Notes: a model not told the origin generated them from the sequence alone. Shown: positions 1-9,301, counted from the stretch's first letter. The stretch is DNA of 64,000 nucleotides from Flavimaricola sp. (GCA_029255105.1 JAQWWH010000012.1:1-64000), one strand, 5' to 3'. Translations and numbers: made by a program.

Positions 1-810
1 AAGGTGGTCGGCGACATGGCCCTGATGATGGTCAGCCAGAACCTGACCCGCGCCCAGGTCGAGGACCCGGCCGTGGACGTTGTCTTTCCCGACAGCGTGG
101 TCGACATGATGAAAGGAAGCCTCGGTCAACCGCCCGGTGGCTGGCCCGAAGCGATTCAGAAAAAGATCCTCAAGGGCGAAACCCCGATCACAGAGCGGCC
201 GGGCAAGAGCCTGCCCCCGGTGGACATGGAAGCGGTTCGAACCAAGCTGTCCGAGGACCTTGGAGGCAAGACCATCGACGATGAGGACCTCAATGGATAC
301 CTGATGTATCCCAAGGTCTTTACTGATTATGCCAATCGCCACGAGACCTACGGCCCTGTGCGGACCCTGCCGACGAAGACGTTCTTTTATGGCATGGAAC
401 CCGGCGAAGAGATCAGCGCCGAAATCGACCCGGGCAAGACCCTGGAAATCCGCCTGCAAGCCGTGGGCGAAACGACGGATGATGGCGAAGTTCGGGTGTT
501 CTTCGAACTCAACGGCCAACCGCGCACGATCCGTGTGCCCAACCGCAAGGCCGCCGCAACGACGGCCAAGCGGGCGAAGGCCGAACTGGGCAATCCCAAC
601 CATATCGGCGCGCCGATGCCCGGTGTTGTCGCCACCATCGCCGTTCAAGCGGGCAAACCGGTCAAGGCCGGCGACCTGATGCTGACAATCGAGGCGATGA
701 AGATGGAGACCGGCCTGCATGCCGACCGGGACGGGGTGATCAAGGCGGTGCACGTCACCGCAGGGGCGCAGATCGACGCAAAGGATCTTTTGGTCGAATT
801 TGAGGCTTAG
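1..810 (+). CDS. pyc: pyruvate carboxylase, C-terminal part (cut by window edge)
   Basis: Pyruvate carboxylase makes oxaloacetate from pyruvate and bicarbonate to refill the TCA cycle. The frame is open from base 1, so the start, the biotin carboxylase domain and most of the carboxyltransferase domain lie upstream of the window. What remains is the end of the carboxyltransferase/tetramerisation region (roughly the first 190 residues) followed by a biotinyl domain. The biotin-attachment motif EAMKME is intact; its lysine codon is at 700-702 and is followed by 35 residues, the usual distance in biotin carriers. An acetyl/propionyl-CoA carboxylase is less likely because of the long pyruvate-carboxylase-type segment before the biotinyl domain. 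Confidence 0.93.
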   Translation, partial: KVVGDMALMMVSQNLTRAQVEDPAVDVVFPDSVVDMMKGSLGQPPGGWPEAIQKKILKGETPITERPGKSLPPVDMEAVRTKLSEDLGGKTIDDEDLNGYLMYPKVFTDYANRHETYGPVRTLPTKTFFYGMEPGEEISAEIDPGKTLEIRLQAVGETTDDGEVRVFFELNGQPRTIRVPNRKAAATTAKRAKAELGNPNHIGAPMPGVVATIAVQAGKPVKAGDLMLTIEAMKMETGLHADRDGVIKAVHVTAGAQIDAKDLLVEFEA

Positions 811-812
811 CC

Positions 813-834
813 AAAAGTCTTCGCGAAGACTTTT
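813..834. repeat. perfect palindrome with TTCGCGAA core, copy 1a
   Basis: This is a perfect 22-bp palindrome centred on TTCGCGAA (AAGTCTTCGCGAAGACTT in the middle), 3 bp after the pyc stop codon. The trailing T-run (830-835) would let it act as a terminator for pyc. A near-identical palindrome lies between gcvH and gcvP (41097-41130), so it belongs to a repeat family rather than being only a local terminator. Confidence 0.75.
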
Positions 835-848
835 TGATATTGAACAAT

Positions 849-884
849 GAGGCTCCAAAATCTTAGCGAAGATTTTGGAGCCTC
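849..884. terminator. long inverted repeat between convergent genes, copy 1b of the TTCGCGAA family
   Basis: A 36-nt inverted repeat with arms GAGGCTCCAAAATCTT / AAGATTTTGGAGCCTC and a single mismatched pair in the core (TTAGCGAA instead of TTCGCGAA). It sits between pyc and the convergent small gene ending at 885, so it can stop transcription from both sides. Its centre is 43 bp from the centre of the preceding palindrome; the pair at the gcv locus has a spacing of 44 bp. Confidence 0.6.
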
Positions 885-1130
885 TCAGCACAAGACCCGA
901 AACAATCCGCTGTTGCATACGATGATGAACTGTCCGCCCGTCTCGATCAGGTGAAAACCGCGACGCCGAACCTCGCGCAGCAGAACCTCCCGCCCGATCT
1001 CTCGCTCCACATCGCGGACAGCCCGTCGGACAATGCCCCCCTTGGCCGCCGCCTTTGCTGCAAAGATTTCCGCACACCACTGGGCCCGGGCGGGCGACAG
1101 GACAGCATGAGGCGGCACGATCATTGTCAT
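885..1130 (-). CDS. small conserved-looking protein of unknown function
   Basis: I do not recognise a family with certainty. The product from the ATG at 1130 is 81 residues. It begins MTMIVPPHAVLSPARAQWC, is mostly charged and helical (AKGGIVRRAVRDVEREIGRE) and ends with a hydrophobic stretch (FIIVCNSGLF). It is soluble-looking and has no signal peptide or metal motif. The frame stays open upstream to 1247, but the ATG at 1130 has a purine-rich stretch (TTGGGGAC) just before it, and the longer version would run almost to tRNA-Gly. It stops one base from the inverted repeat at 849-884. Expression and function are unknown. Confidence 0.5.
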   Translation of the reverse strand: MTMIVPPHAVLSPARAQWCAEIFAAKAAAKGGIVRRAVRDVEREIGREVLLREVRRRGFHLIETGGQFIIVCNSGLFRVLC

Positions 1131-1257
1131 GTCCCCAATGAAGCCTGCCAAGGTTAACAATCCGATAAAGTCGACCCCAACAAAAACCGCTAGCCCCGCA
1201 ATTTTTCCCCTTGCGGCCCGGCGCGTCTCTTTATATCTGAGCCTCACGAAACGGAGT

Positions 1258-1332
1258 GCGGGCGTAGCTCAGGGGTAGAGCATAACCTTGCCAAGGTTAG
1301 GGTCGTGAGTTCGAATCTCATCGCCCGCTCCA
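1258..1332 (+). tRNA. tRNA-Gly (GCC)
   Basis: A complete cloverleaf. The acceptor arm GCGGGCG pairs with CGCCCGC (1322-1328), with discriminator T and an encoded CCA at 1330-1332. The D-arm sequence is TAGCTCAGGGGTAGAGCA, the anticodon loop reads CTTGCCAAG (anticodon GCC), and the T-arm contains GAGTTCGAATCTC. It reads GGC/GGT glycine codons. Confidence 0.97.
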
Positions 1333-1413
1333 ATTCGTAAGTCTGGCGAGACTGACGTTCCTAGGCAGGAACATCCAAACACCGATCTTGATGGCGCACA
1401 TTTAGTATAAGGC

Positions 1414-2115
1414 TCAGGGCTTGGGCAGCAGCCGTTCGCTGTGCTCTGGCAGCAGAGCCGCCAGAAGACGCAGCGTCGCATCGCGGGACGCCTCGCGGGA
1501 AATGGTATCTGGCGACAGGTGCAGATTTTGCCAAAGGCCATCGGTAAATGTGTCGACCCAAAGGGCGATATCTTCCGCCTTTTCCCGGCTCTCTGGTATC
1601 AACCGGCGGCAGATGTCGTTAATAGCGGCCGTGCGGTGGGCGGCGTAGTCCTGCGTTATCTCGGTGTAGGACGGGATAAAGCTTTGTTCCCCCCAGAAAG
1701 CGAACCAGACCGACAGGACCTGCGGGTTACAGACCTTTGGATCAAAATCTGCCGTGACGATTGCATGAAGTTGGGCGACGGGATCGTCTCCCGATGCCGC
1801 CAGCGCTTCGCGCCAGTGGGCGGTGTAGACCTCGTATAGATCGCGCAAAGCCTCTGTCAGAACGCCGGACTTGGACTTGAAATAAAAGACCGCGACGCCC
1901 TGCGACAAACCCGCCTCGGCCGCGATTGTGGCAAGGGTCGTTCGGGACAGCCCATGGGTCATGATCGACCGATAGGCCGCATCCAGAACCTGCCGCCGCC
2001 GCTTGTCAGCGTTGCCCTTGCGCTCTTTGCGCAGGCGGGGTTGTGAAAGATCGGTTGTGACCAAGGCGCGGTATTCCTCCTGCATTCCTGCTACACGATT
2101 GCCCCTTCTTCTCAT
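1414..2115 (-). CDS. TetR-family regulator, BetI-like
   Basis: Probable ligand-responsive repressor of the adjoining betaine-like catabolic operons. The N-terminal TetR helix-turn-helix spans roughly residues 41-88 (TTLATIAAEAGLSQGVAVFYF, then FKSKSGVLTEALR). The C-terminal part (FDPKVCNPQVLSVWFAFWGE, and later LWVDTFTDGLWQNLHLS) matches the BetI subgroup, whose members sense choline and repress glycine-betaine genes. It is divergent from the first FAD oxidoreductase gene. The palindrome at 2148-2161 lies 33 bp upstream of its start, which suggests autoregulation. The start is uncertain: the ATG at 2115 has a weak ribosome site and the ATG at 2085 is an alternative. The true ligand is unknown and need not be choline. 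Confidence 0.85.
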   Translation of the reverse strand: MRRRGNRVAGMQEEYRALVTTDLSQPRLRKERKGNADKRRRQVLDAAYRSIMTHGLSRTTLATIAAEAGLSQGVAVFYFKSKSGVLTEALRDLYEVYTAHWREALAASGDDPVAQLHAIVTADFDPKVCNPQVLSVWFAFWGEQSFIPSYTEITQDYAAHRTAAINDICRRLIPESREKAEDIALWVDTFTDGLWQNLHLSPDTISREASRDATLRLLAALLPEHSERLLPKP

Positions 2116-2147
2116 AGTGTCCGGTCCCTGTCATTTCCAATTTTTTG

Positions 2148-2161
2148 TTTGACCGCTCAAA
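2148..2161. promoter_or_regulatory. BetI-box-like operator, left edge of the catabolic block
   Basis: Inverted repeat TTTGA-CCGC-TCAAA in the divergent region between the BetI-like regulator and the first FAD oxidoreductase. The same palindrome (TTGA-ACGC-TCAA) occurs before the leftward operon at 15448-15459. It resembles the TTGAACGTTCAA type of site described for BetI proteins. The match was made by eye; binding is inferred. Confidence 0.6.
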
Positions 2162-2219
2162 GAAACTTTACGCGAGCCCTTCGCCCCCCTAGGATCAGAG
2201 GACAAGGACAGGAGACGAA

Positions 2220-3857
2220 ATGGGCGCGCAGGACAGATACGATGCCATCATCGCCGGGGCGGGCCACAATGGGCTGACCACCGGCTGCTACCTTGCCAAG
2301 GCCGGTCTCAAGGTTCTGATCGTGGAAAAGAACGACTGGATCGGCGGTGCCGCCGTCAGCCGGATGTTGCACAACGGCTGGACCTATTCGAACTGTTCCT
2401 ACGTTTGCTCCCTGTTGCGCCGCGAGATCGTCCGCGATCTGGAGCTGCCAAAGTATGGCCTTCAGGTCATTCCCTACGAAGGCGGGGCCACCTTCACCCG
2501 CGACGGCGACTACTTTGCCTATCATTCGGACCACGATGCCTTGCGCCGCGAGATCGCCCGCCACAGCCCCGCCGATGTGGATGCCTACACGCGCTTTAGC
2601 CAGACCGTCATTCGCCAGTGCCGTTTCATCCGACCCTTCCTGTTGCGCAACGCGCCCGACCCCACCTCGCTGGCCCCCCGCGACCTGCAAGAGCTGTTGT
2701 ACCTGGTCAAAAAGACACACGACCTTGGCGCTCGTGAGATCGGGGAAACCCTGCGCTTCTGGACGGTTTCGATCGGGGACTTTCTGGACGAACACTTTGA
2801 AAGCGATCTGATCAAGGCCCACCTCGCCGGATCGGGCATCATCGGCACCGGACTTGGGGTCTATTCCCCCGGCACCGCCTATGTCCTGCTGCATCACTAT
2901 ATGGGCGATGTGGACGGGGCGATCGGGGCCTGGGGCTTTGCCCGCGGGGGCATGGGCGCGATATCAAATGCCCTTGGTGCCTGCTTCAACGAGGCTGGCG
3001 GCACCATCGTCACAGGCTCGGGCGTCGACAAGTTCCTTGTCGAGGGCGGCAAGGTGACCGGCGTCGCCCTTGAAAACGGCGATACCTACAGCGCGCCCAT
3101 CGTGGCCTCGAACATGGACGTCAAGCGGACCTTCCTGAACCATACCGATGCCGCCGACCTGCCCGACAGCTTCACCCGCGCGGTCAAACGCTTCAAGATC
3201 CGAGGATCCAGCGGCAAGCTGAACATCGCGCTCGACGCCCTGCCAGAGTTTCCGGCCGCCCCCAAGGGTGCCAATTTCCTGCGCGGCGACATGCATTGTT
3301 CCACCTCGCTGCAAGAGCTTGAACGCGCCTATGACGACTGGAAAGAGGGGCGCTGGTCGCAGGACCCCTATTTCGACATGCTGATCCCTTCGCAGATCGA
3401 CCCGACTATGGCCCCACCGGGCAAGCATATGATGACGGTCTTTGTCCAATATGCCCCTTATGACCTTGAAGTCGACGGGGTCCGCAAGGGCGAGAACTGG
3501 ACAGATGCCAATCGCAAGGCCTTTGCCGATACCGTCTTTGACAAAATCGAGCAGTGCTGCCCCGACATCCGGTCGCGCGTTGTTCATGCAGAGGTGCGGA
3601 CGCCCTGGGACATCGAACGCGAGGTCGGGCTGACCGAAGGCAACATCTTTCAGGGCGAACTGACCTTTGACCAACTTCTCTTCAACCGTCCGGTTCCGGG
3701 CTACGCAAACTATGCCACGCCTATCGACGGCATGTACCTCGTCGGGTCGTCCACCCACCCCGGTGGTGGCGTGATGGCGGCCCCCGGAGCGAACGCGGCG
3801 CGTGAGATCCTGCGCAAGGCCAAGAAGGGCCGTCCGATGAAGGGCTATGCAGCATGA
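2220..3857 (+). CDS. FAD/NAD(P)-dependent oxidoreductase, phytoene-desaturase/amine-oxidase-like (1)
   Basis: A 545-residue flavoprotein. The dinucleotide-binding motif is at the N-terminus (GAGHNG at residues 12-17, then IVEKNDWIGGAA), and the C-terminal FAD signature is LVGSSTHPGGGVMAAPGANA. Proteins of this shape include carotenoid desaturases and many uncharacterised amine/amino-acid oxidases. No carotenoid genes are nearby, and the neighbours (GcvT-like protein, aminotransferase, Rieske oxygenases) argue for oxidation of an amine or N-methyl group in the cytoplasm. It is the first gene of a rightward operon, has a good ribosome site (GGAG), and its stop overlaps the next start by 4 bp (ATGA). 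The substrate is unknown. Confidence 0.85.
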   Translation: MGAQDRYDAIIAGAGHNGLTTGCYLAKAGLKVLIVEKNDWIGGAAVSRMLHNGWTYSNCSYVCSLLRREIVRDLELPKYGLQVIPYEGGATFTRDGDYFAYHSDHDALRREIARHSPADVDAYTRFSQTVIRQCRFIRPFLLRNAPDPTSLAPRDLQELLYLVKKTHDLGAREIGETLRFWTVSIGDFLDEHFESDLIKAHLAGSGIIGTGLGVYSPGTAYVLLHHYMGDVDGAIGAWGFARGGMGAISNALGACFNEAGGTIVTGSGVDKFLVEGGKVTGVALENGDTYSAPIVASNMDVKRTFLNHTDAADLPDSFTRAVKRFKIRGSSGKLNIALDALPEFPAAPKGANFLRGDMHCSTSLQELERAYDDWKEGRWSQDPYFDMLIPSQIDPTMAPPGKHMMTVFVQYAPYDLEVDGVRKGENWTDANRKAFADTVFDKIEQCCPDIRSRVVHAEVRTPWDIEREVGLTEGNIFQGELTFDQLLFNRPVPGYANYATPIDGMYLVGSSTHPGGGVMAAPGANAAREILRKAKKGRPMKGYAA

Positions 3858-5425
3858 CCGGGGTAAACGACTTTCACACCGTGGTCATCGGCGGCGGACA
3901 CAACGGGCTGGCGGCGGCGGTGACACTCGCCACCAAGGGCAAGCGGGTTTGCCTGATCGAGCGTGACGAGACCCTCGGCGGGATGGCCCGCACGGTTGAG
4001 GTGGCACCGGGGGTGCAAACATCGCAAATCGCCCACCTGCTCTACAACCTCAACCCCACGGTTTTGAAAGAGCTTGGGATTGCCGACCAGATCAAGGCGC
4101 AGTCGGTGGCCCTGCCCACGGTCAGCCTGTCCCCCGATGGCCGCCACGTTGTGGTCGACGGGGACAAGGTCCGCTACAGTGACGGCGGCGCCCACCCCGA
4201 GGCCCGCGCAGCGGCGGTGCTGATCGGACGCTTGCGGAAATTCGCAGCGATCCTTGGCCAGCTCTCGACCAAATCGCCACCCAAGCTTGAGGGCGGCATC
4301 ACCAGCCTTGCCACGCTGGGCGAGCTTGCCGGTCTTGCCAAGCTTGGCCTCAACCTCAAGCGGCTGGGCAAGGAAGAGATGCGCGAATTTCTGCGGATCG
4401 CCCTGTCCAATATCGCCGATGTCCTGCTCGACGAGCTTGACGATGGCCCCCTCCCCGGTGCGCTGGCCGCCGATGCGGTGCGCGGGGCCTTTGCCGGCCC
4501 ACGGTCCCCCGGCACGGTCTTTTCACTGATGTACCGCTTGGGCAACGGCGGCGAAGTCCGACTGCCCAAGGGCGGGATGGGGATGCTGACCGATGTCATG
4601 GCGACGGCTGCCAGCGAGGCCGGTTGCGATATCCGTACCAACGCGCCCGTCACCCGGATCGTGGTCGAGGATGACCGGGTTCGCGGGGTCGAATTGACCG
4701 ACGGCACGATGCTGACCTGCCGTGCTGTCCTGTCAAGCGCGGGGCCCTTGCAGACCATGCAGATGGCCGGTCTTGCCAACTTTGACGTCGAGGCCCTGCG
4801 CCGGATGCGCAACCTTCGGGTCAAGGGCACGACCGCCCGCCTGACCCTCGTCCTGTCGGGCAAGCCCGCGTTCAAGGACCTGCCCGAAGGGCTGGCCTCG
4901 GCCCGTATCCTGATCGCGCCAACTGTCGGCGCGGTGGAGCGTGGCTTTAACCCTGCCAAATACGGGGATCTGCCGACGGCTCCAACGCTTGAGATGGTTT
5001 GCCCCACCCTCAGCGACCCCGCGCTGACCAGCGAAGGGCGACACGTCCTGTCCATCATCATCGACCATGTCCCGCAAGAACCGACCGGCGGCTGGACCGA
5101 TGCGGCCCGCAGCGCCCTGACCCAGACCGCTATCGACAGGATCGCAGCCCATGCGCCCGGTCTGCCCGGGCTGGTTCAGGACAGTATCCTGATGACCCCC
5201 ACCGATATCGAGGCCCTGACCGGCGCCCCCGGCGGGCATTGGCATCACGCGGAAATGGGCCTTGACCAGATCCTGACCCTTCGCCCCGCCAATGGGGCTG
5301 GGCACTACAGCCTTGGCATTCGGGGGTTGCAGCTTTGCGGGGCCTCGGCGCATCCCGGTGGCGATCTGACCGGCGCACCGGGACGCAACTCTGCCCTGCA
5401 TCTGCTGAAGGAGACATGGGCATGA
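3854..5425 (+). CDS. FAD/NAD(P)-dependent oxidoreductase, phytoene-desaturase/amine-oxidase-like (2)
   Basis: A 523-residue relative of the preceding protein. It shows the same N-terminal GGGHNG nucleotide fold (VVIGGGHNGLAAAVTLATKG, then IERDETLGG) and the same C-terminal FAD pattern (LCGASAHPGGDLTGAPGRNS). The two are clearly diverged, so they may act as a heterodimer or on successive intermediates. The gene overlaps both neighbours by 4 bp, which implies coupled translation. Oxidation of an N-methylated or cyclic amine, feeding the GcvT-like protein, is an inference from context. A true phytoene desaturase is unlikely without crtB or other carotenoid genes in the window. Confidence 0.85.
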   Translation: MTGVNDFHTVVIGGGHNGLAAAVTLATKGKRVCLIERDETLGGMARTVEVAPGVQTSQIAHLLYNLNPTVLKELGIADQIKAQSVALPTVSLSPDGRHVVVDGDKVRYSDGGAHPEARAAAVLIGRLRKFAAILGQLSTKSPPKLEGGITSLATLGELAGLAKLGLNLKRLGKEEMREFLRIALSNIADVLLDELDDGPLPGALAADAVRGAFAGPRSPGTVFSLMYRLGNGGEVRLPKGGMGMLTDVMATAASEAGCDIRTNAPVTRIVVEDDRVRGVELTDGTMLTCRAVLSSAGPLQTMQMAGLANFDVEALRRMRNLRVKGTTARLTLVLSGKPAFKDLPEGLASARILIAPTVGAVERGFNPAKYGDLPTAPTLEMVCPTLSDPALTSEGRHVLSIIIDHVPQEPTGGWTDAARSALTQTAIDRIAAHAPGLPGLVQDSILMTPTDIEALTGAPGGHWHHAEMGLDQILTLRPANGAGHYSLGIRGLQLCGASAHPGGDLTGAPGRNSALHLLKETWA

Positions 5426-6630
5426 GCACCGCGACCGCCGTTTCGTCCACCGCCCCAAACAGCGTTCCGCTGGGCCTGATCCCCACCCCGTTCCTGCCGC
5501 AACTCGAGGCGGTCAGCCGCGCCAAAAGCTGGACCAACTGGGCGGGCTACATCTCGCCCCTCGTTCTGGACACGATGGAGTTCGAGTATTTCGCCATCCG
5601 CAATCAGGCGACGCTTTTCGACATATCGCCCATGCACAAGTATCGGATCAGCGGACCTGAGGCGGGGCCGATGCTGGAACGGATGATGACCCGCAACGTC
5701 GGCAAGATCCGCGAAGGTCGGGTCGGCTACACCCTGTGGTGCGACGAAGAAGGGATGTTGATCGACGACGGCACCCTGTTCCGCTTTGGCCCCGATGATT
5801 ATCGGCTCTGCTGTCAGGAGCCGATGTTCAGCTGGCTGCTGGATGCCGCCTGGGGCTTTGACGTGACGATCGAGGATCAGTCGCACAGCGTGGCGGGCCT
5901 GTCCTTGCAAGGACCAACATCCTTTTCGGTGCTCAAGGCGGCGGGTCTTGGGGCGGCAGAGACCCTGCGCCCCTTTGACCTGGCCGAGGTTGAGCCGGGG
6001 CTGTGGATCTCGCGCACGGGGTTTACCGGCGATCTGGGCTATGAGTTTTGGATCGACTGGGACAAGGCCCCTGCCCTTTGGGACCGCCTGTGGGAACCTG
6101 GTCAGACCTGGGGCCTGCGCGCCATCGGATATGAGGCGCTCGAGATCGCCCGGATCGAGGCCGGCTTCATCGCCGCCCACGCCGACTTTCAACCCGTCCA
6201 CGGGGCGATCCGGCTGGGCCGGGGGCGTAGCCCGCTCGAGCTTGGGTTCGAACGGCTGGTTGACTTTGACAAGGGCCATTTCAACGGTCGCCGTGCCTTG
6301 CTGGCCCAGCGCCGGGCCGGGCTGAAACGGCGTTTGGTGCGGCTGGACATCGGTGGCTTCAAACCCGCGCAGGGGGCATTGATCTACCACCGCAAGCGGC
6401 GCGAGATCGGCCATGTCACCTCTGGCATCTGGTCCCCTACCGCCAAGCGCAACATCGCGCTGGCCGAATTGAAGGCGCCCTTTGGCGGCGCGATCAAGAC
6501 CAACCTCTGGACCGAAATTTATCTGCATGAAGAAGGCCAGTGGGACCGCCGTATGGTCCCCGTCCAGATCGAGACAAAACCCTTCTTCCAAACGCCAAGG
6601 GCGCGCCTTACGCCGCCCGCCCCATTCTAA
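5422..6630 (+). CDS. aminomethyltransferase (GcvT)-family protein, tetrahydrofolate-dependent
   Basis: A 402-residue protein of the GcvT/dimethylglycine-oxidase C-terminal family. The folate-binding domain occupies about residues 40-290 ([20 protein letters not shown] and [16 protein letters not shown]), followed by a C-terminal barrel (residues 310-390). The family moves methylene groups from amines to tetrahydrofolate or demethylates methyl donors. It is not the housekeeping GcvT, which lies at 39602. Here it probably captures the carbon released by the FAD oxidoreductases as methylene-THF. The ATG at 5422 was chosen because AAGGAG ends 8 bp before it and it forms an ATGA overlap with the previous gene; the frame is open further upstream. 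Confidence 0.85.
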   Translation: MSTATAVSSTAPNSVPLGLIPTPFLPQLEAVSRAKSWTNWAGYISPLVLDTMEFEYFAIRNQATLFDISPMHKYRISGPEAGPMLERMMTRNVGKIREGRVGYTLWCDEEGMLIDDGTLFRFGPDDYRLCCQEPMFSWLLDAAWGFDVTIEDQSHSVAGLSLQGPTSFSVLKAAGLGAAETLRPFDLAEVEPGLWISRTGFTGDLGYEFWIDWDKAPALWDRLWEPGQTWGLRAIGYEALEIARIEAGFIAAHADFQPVHGAIRLGRGRSPLELGFERLVDFDKGHFNGRRALLAQRRAGLKRRLVRLDIGGFKPAQGALIYHRKRREIGHVTSGIWSPTAKRNIALAELKAPFGGAIKTNLWTEIYLHEEGQWDRRMVPVQIETKPFFQTPRARLTPPAPF

Positions 6631-6646
6631 ACCCGAAAGGCCCGTC

Positions 6647-8092
6647 ATGACCGTCAAAACCGTGTCCGCAAAGACAGCGCCCGCACAGACCGCCCCTCAC
6701 GCGACCAACAGCCCCAGCACCGAAACGCTGCTGGAATGGGACCGGCGGCACCAGCTTCACCCCTGGGCGGCGGTCGACGACTGGCAGGGCTATGACAACA
6801 TGTTCGTAGACAGCGCCGAGGGCATCTACCTTTGGGACGGTGCGGGCAAACGCTTTATCGACGGACCGGGCGGCATGTGGTGCGTACAGATCGGCTATGG
6901 CCGGGACGAGATGGCCGACGCCATCGCCGCCCAGGTGCGCAAGCTGCCCTATACCTCGCCCTTCACCAACACGACCGAACCCTCGGCCGTGCTGGCCAAG
7001 AAAATCGCGGACATGGCGCCGGGCGATCTGAACAACGTCTTTTTCACAACCGGCGGCTCAACGGCGGTGGATACCGCCCTGCGCACCATGCAGTTCATGA
7101 ACAACCAGATGGGCCGCCCCGACAAGAAGATCATCCTTGCCCGCGAAAAGGGCTATCACGGATCGACCTACCTCGCCCATTCAGTGACGGGCAAGGAGCG
7201 GACGACCTCGCGGTTTGACATGGAAAGCCGGCTGGTCCGGTTTTTGCCCGACGTGAACCCCTATCGCCGCCCCAAGGGCATGACGGTGCAGGACTGGTGC
7301 GACGAAAAGGTCGGCGATCTTGAGCGGATGATCGAAGAGGTCGGCCCCGACAATATCGGTGCCTTCATCGCCGAACCAATCCTCAGCTCGGGCGGGGTCA
7401 TCGTCCCGCCCGAAGGCTATCACAAGCGGACCTTCGACATCTGCCGGGCGCATGACATCCTGTACATCTCGGACGAGGTGGTGACGGGCTTTGGCCGTCT
7501 GGGCCATTGGTTTGCCTCCGAGGCCGTCTTTGGCTTCGTGCCCGACATGATCACCTGCGCCAAAGGCCTGACATCGGGCTATTTGCCACTGGGGGCCTGC
7601 ATCATCTCGGACCGGGTGATGGAGCGGGTCAGCGGATCGAACGATCCGGTGACGTTCACCAACGGCTACACCTATTCCGGTCACCCTGTGTCCTGCGTCG
7701 CGGCCCTGACCAATATCGAGATCATGGAACGCGAAGGCATCCTAGAACACGTCCGCGAGGTGACCCCCCATTTCCAGGCCCGCCTGCAAGAGCTGCGCCG
7801 CTTTCCCATCGTGGGCGATGCCCGTGGCATGGGCCTTCTGGCCTGTATCGAAGGCCGGGCCGAGGATTTGCAGGCCGAGATGAAGCTTGGCCAGATGATC
7901 GACGACGCCTGCGAGGACCTTGGCCTTCTGGTCCGTCCCCTGATCAACATGGCGGTCTTCTCGCCGCCGCTGATCATCACCCATGCGCAAATCGATGAAA
8001 TGTTCGACATTCTCGAAAAGGCGCTCGAGCGGGTAAGCCAGCAGGTGGGCGGTCAGGCGACCCGGATCAGGACACCAATGCCAAGCCCTTGA
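6647..8092 (+). CDS. class III (omega) aminotransferase, PLP-dependent
   Basis: A 481-residue fold-type I aminotransferase like the putrescine/omega-amine:pyruvate group. Visible are the cofactor region [26 protein letters not shown], the metal-like [13 protein letters not shown] strand holding the PLP aspartate, and the Schiff-base lysine K306 in TCAKGLTSG. It would transfer the amino group of a demethylated intermediate to pyruvate or a similar acceptor, yielding an aldehyde or keto acid. It lies 16 bp after the GcvT-like gene, in the same operon. The ATG at 6647 was chosen because the preceding open frame overlaps the GcvT-like gene. The amine substrate cannot be read from the sequence. 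Confidence 0.88.
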   Translation: MTVKTVSAKTAPAQTAPHATNSPSTETLLEWDRRHQLHPWAAVDDWQGYDNMFVDSAEGIYLWDGAGKRFIDGPGGMWCVQIGYGRDEMADAIAAQVRKLPYTSPFTNTTEPSAVLAKKIADMAPGDLNNVFFTTGGSTAVDTALRTMQFMNNQMGRPDKKIILAREKGYHGSTYLAHSVTGKERTTSRFDMESRLVRFLPDVNPYRRPKGMTVQDWCDEKVGDLERMIEEVGPDNIGAFIAEPILSSGGVIVPPEGYHKRTFDICRAHDILYISDEVVTGFGRLGHWFASEAVFGFVPDMITCAKGLTSGYLPLGACIISDRVMERVSGSNDPVTFTNGYTYSGHPVSCVAALTNIEIMEREGILEHVREVTPHFQARLQELRRFPIVGDARGMGLLACIEGRAEDLQAEMKLGQMIDDACEDLGLLVRPLINMAVFSPPLIITHAQIDEMFDILEKALERVSQQVGGQATRIRTPMPSP

Positions 8093-8161
8093 CGCAAACG
8101 GGCAAGCGCCCTTTGGTATTGGAAAGGATCGACAACGAACGGGACAAAGAAACGAAACGAC

Positions 8162-8200
8162 CAAGGCCCGCAAACAGACGGATAACCCGCAAGGGCCTTG
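8162..8200 (+). promoter_or_regulatory. mRNA stem-loop before the binding-protein gene
   Basis: Arms CAAGGCCC (8162-8169) and GGGCCTTG (8193-8200) with a 23-nt loop lie in the 144-bp gap between the aminotransferase and the binding-protein gene. There is no T-run, so it is not a typical terminator. A stem here could protect a processed mRNA and raise the level of the binding protein relative to upstream genes, as seen for other ABC systems. The role is inferred. Confidence 0.4.
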
Positions 8201-8236
8201 TGAAGAACAATAGGAAACGCCAACAAGGAGACGACA

Positions 8237-9301
8237 ATGATCCACTTCAAGTCAACGCTGACAGCCGCCACGGCGCTGTGTCTGCTGACCGCAGGCGTGG
8301 CACGGGCCCAGGACCCCGAATTCATCGTATTCGACTGGGCAGGCTACGAAGACCCCGAATTCTTCACGGCCTATATCGAGGCCCATGGAATGGCCCCCAC
8401 ATACGCCTTCTTTGGCGACGAGGAAGAGGCCTTCCAGAAGCTGCGCTCGGGCTTTCAGGCTGACGCGGCCCACCCGTGCTCTCAGTCCGTTCCGAAATGG
8501 ATCGAGGCCGGGCTTCTGGCCCCGCTGGACACCAGCCGCATCGACCGCTGGGACGAGATCGAGCCTGCGTTCCGCGACATCGAGGCGTTTTCCAAGGATG
8601 GTGAGTACTTCTTTGTCCCGATGGACTGGGGCAACACCGCCGTCACCTACAACACCGAGCTTTTGTCCGAAGAGGACGTCGCCTCGCTTCAGGCCTTTGC
8701 CGATCCGGCCCATTCGGGTCGCGTGTCGCTGCCCGACAACGTCGACGACATGTATGCCCTTGGCTTTCTGGCAACCGGCGTGCGCGACTGGTCCAACGTA
8801 ACGGACGAACAATTCGAGGCCGCGTCGACCTTCCTGCGGGCCGCCCATCAGAACGTGCGGGCCTATTGGTCGGATGGGGCATCACTGGCCCAGCTGATGC
8901 AGTCGGGCGAGGTTTATCTGGCCTGGGCCTGGAACGAGACTTTCTCGACCATGAGCGCAGAAGGCTACCCCATCGCCATGAAGCGCGACACGGCTGAAGG
9001 GTCGTCAAGCTGGGTCTGCGGCTACAGCCATCTGGCCAATGCTCCGGGGTCGGACGACCGGTTCTATGACTTTATCAACGCCTGGCTCGAGCCGGCTACG
9101 GCCGAGTATCTTGTCGCGTGGTGGGGCTATGGCCACTCCAACGCCACGGCAATGGCCACGATGTCCGAAGAGGATCTGGCCGCAGTTGGCCTGGAAACCT
9201 CTGAAAACCTGCGGGCCGGTACGCTGTGGCAAGGCCCGCTTCCCGCAGAAATGCGCGAGCGGATGATTGCAGAGTTCGAATTGATCAAGGCCGGCTTCTA
9301 A
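8237..9301 (+). CDS. periplasmic solute-binding protein, PotD-like (ABC transporter)
   Basis: A 354-residue extracellular binding protein of the polyamine/PotD class. The signal peptide covers residues 1-24 (cleavage after VARA). The mature protein begins QDPEFIVFDWAGYEDPEF, a typical start for this class, with further class-like segments (FFVPMDWGNTAVTYNT and VYLAWAWNE). The many Trp and acidic residues fit a cationic ligand such as a polyamine or betaine. Its permeases and ATPase are in the convergent operon at 11365-14164, so the transporter is split between two transcripts. The ribosome site AAGGAG is strong. It is the last gene of the rightward operon, before a bidirectional hairpin. Confidence 0.88.
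   Translation: MIHFKSTLTAATALCLLTAGVARAQDPEFIVFDWAGYEDPEFFTAYIEAHGMAPTYAFFGDEEEAFQKLRSGFQADAAHPCSQSVPKWIEAGLLAPLDTSRIDRWDEIEPAFRDIEAFSKDGEYFFVPMDWGNTAVTYNTELLSEEDVASLQAFADPAHSGRVSLPDNVDDMYALGFLATGVRDWSNVTDEQFEAASTFLRAAHQNVRAYWSDGASLAQLMQSGEVYLAWAWNETFSTMSAEGYPIAMKRDTAEGSSSWVCGYSHLANAPGSDDRFYDFINAWLEPATAEYLVAWWGYGHSNATAMATMSEEDLAAVGLETSENLRAGTLWQGPLPAEMRERMIAEFELIKAGF

Noticed and set aside
2220-5425. Carotenoid biosynthesis genes
   Set aside because: Despite the phytoene-desaturase-like fold, no crtB, crtE or related genes are present and the operon partners belong to amine metabolism.
5305-6657. 450-codon open frame opposite the GcvT-like gene
   Set aside because: It lies wholly across a well-supported gene in a G+C-rich genome, has no recognisable motif or ribosome site, and reads as low-complexity Gly/Arg/Pro sequence.
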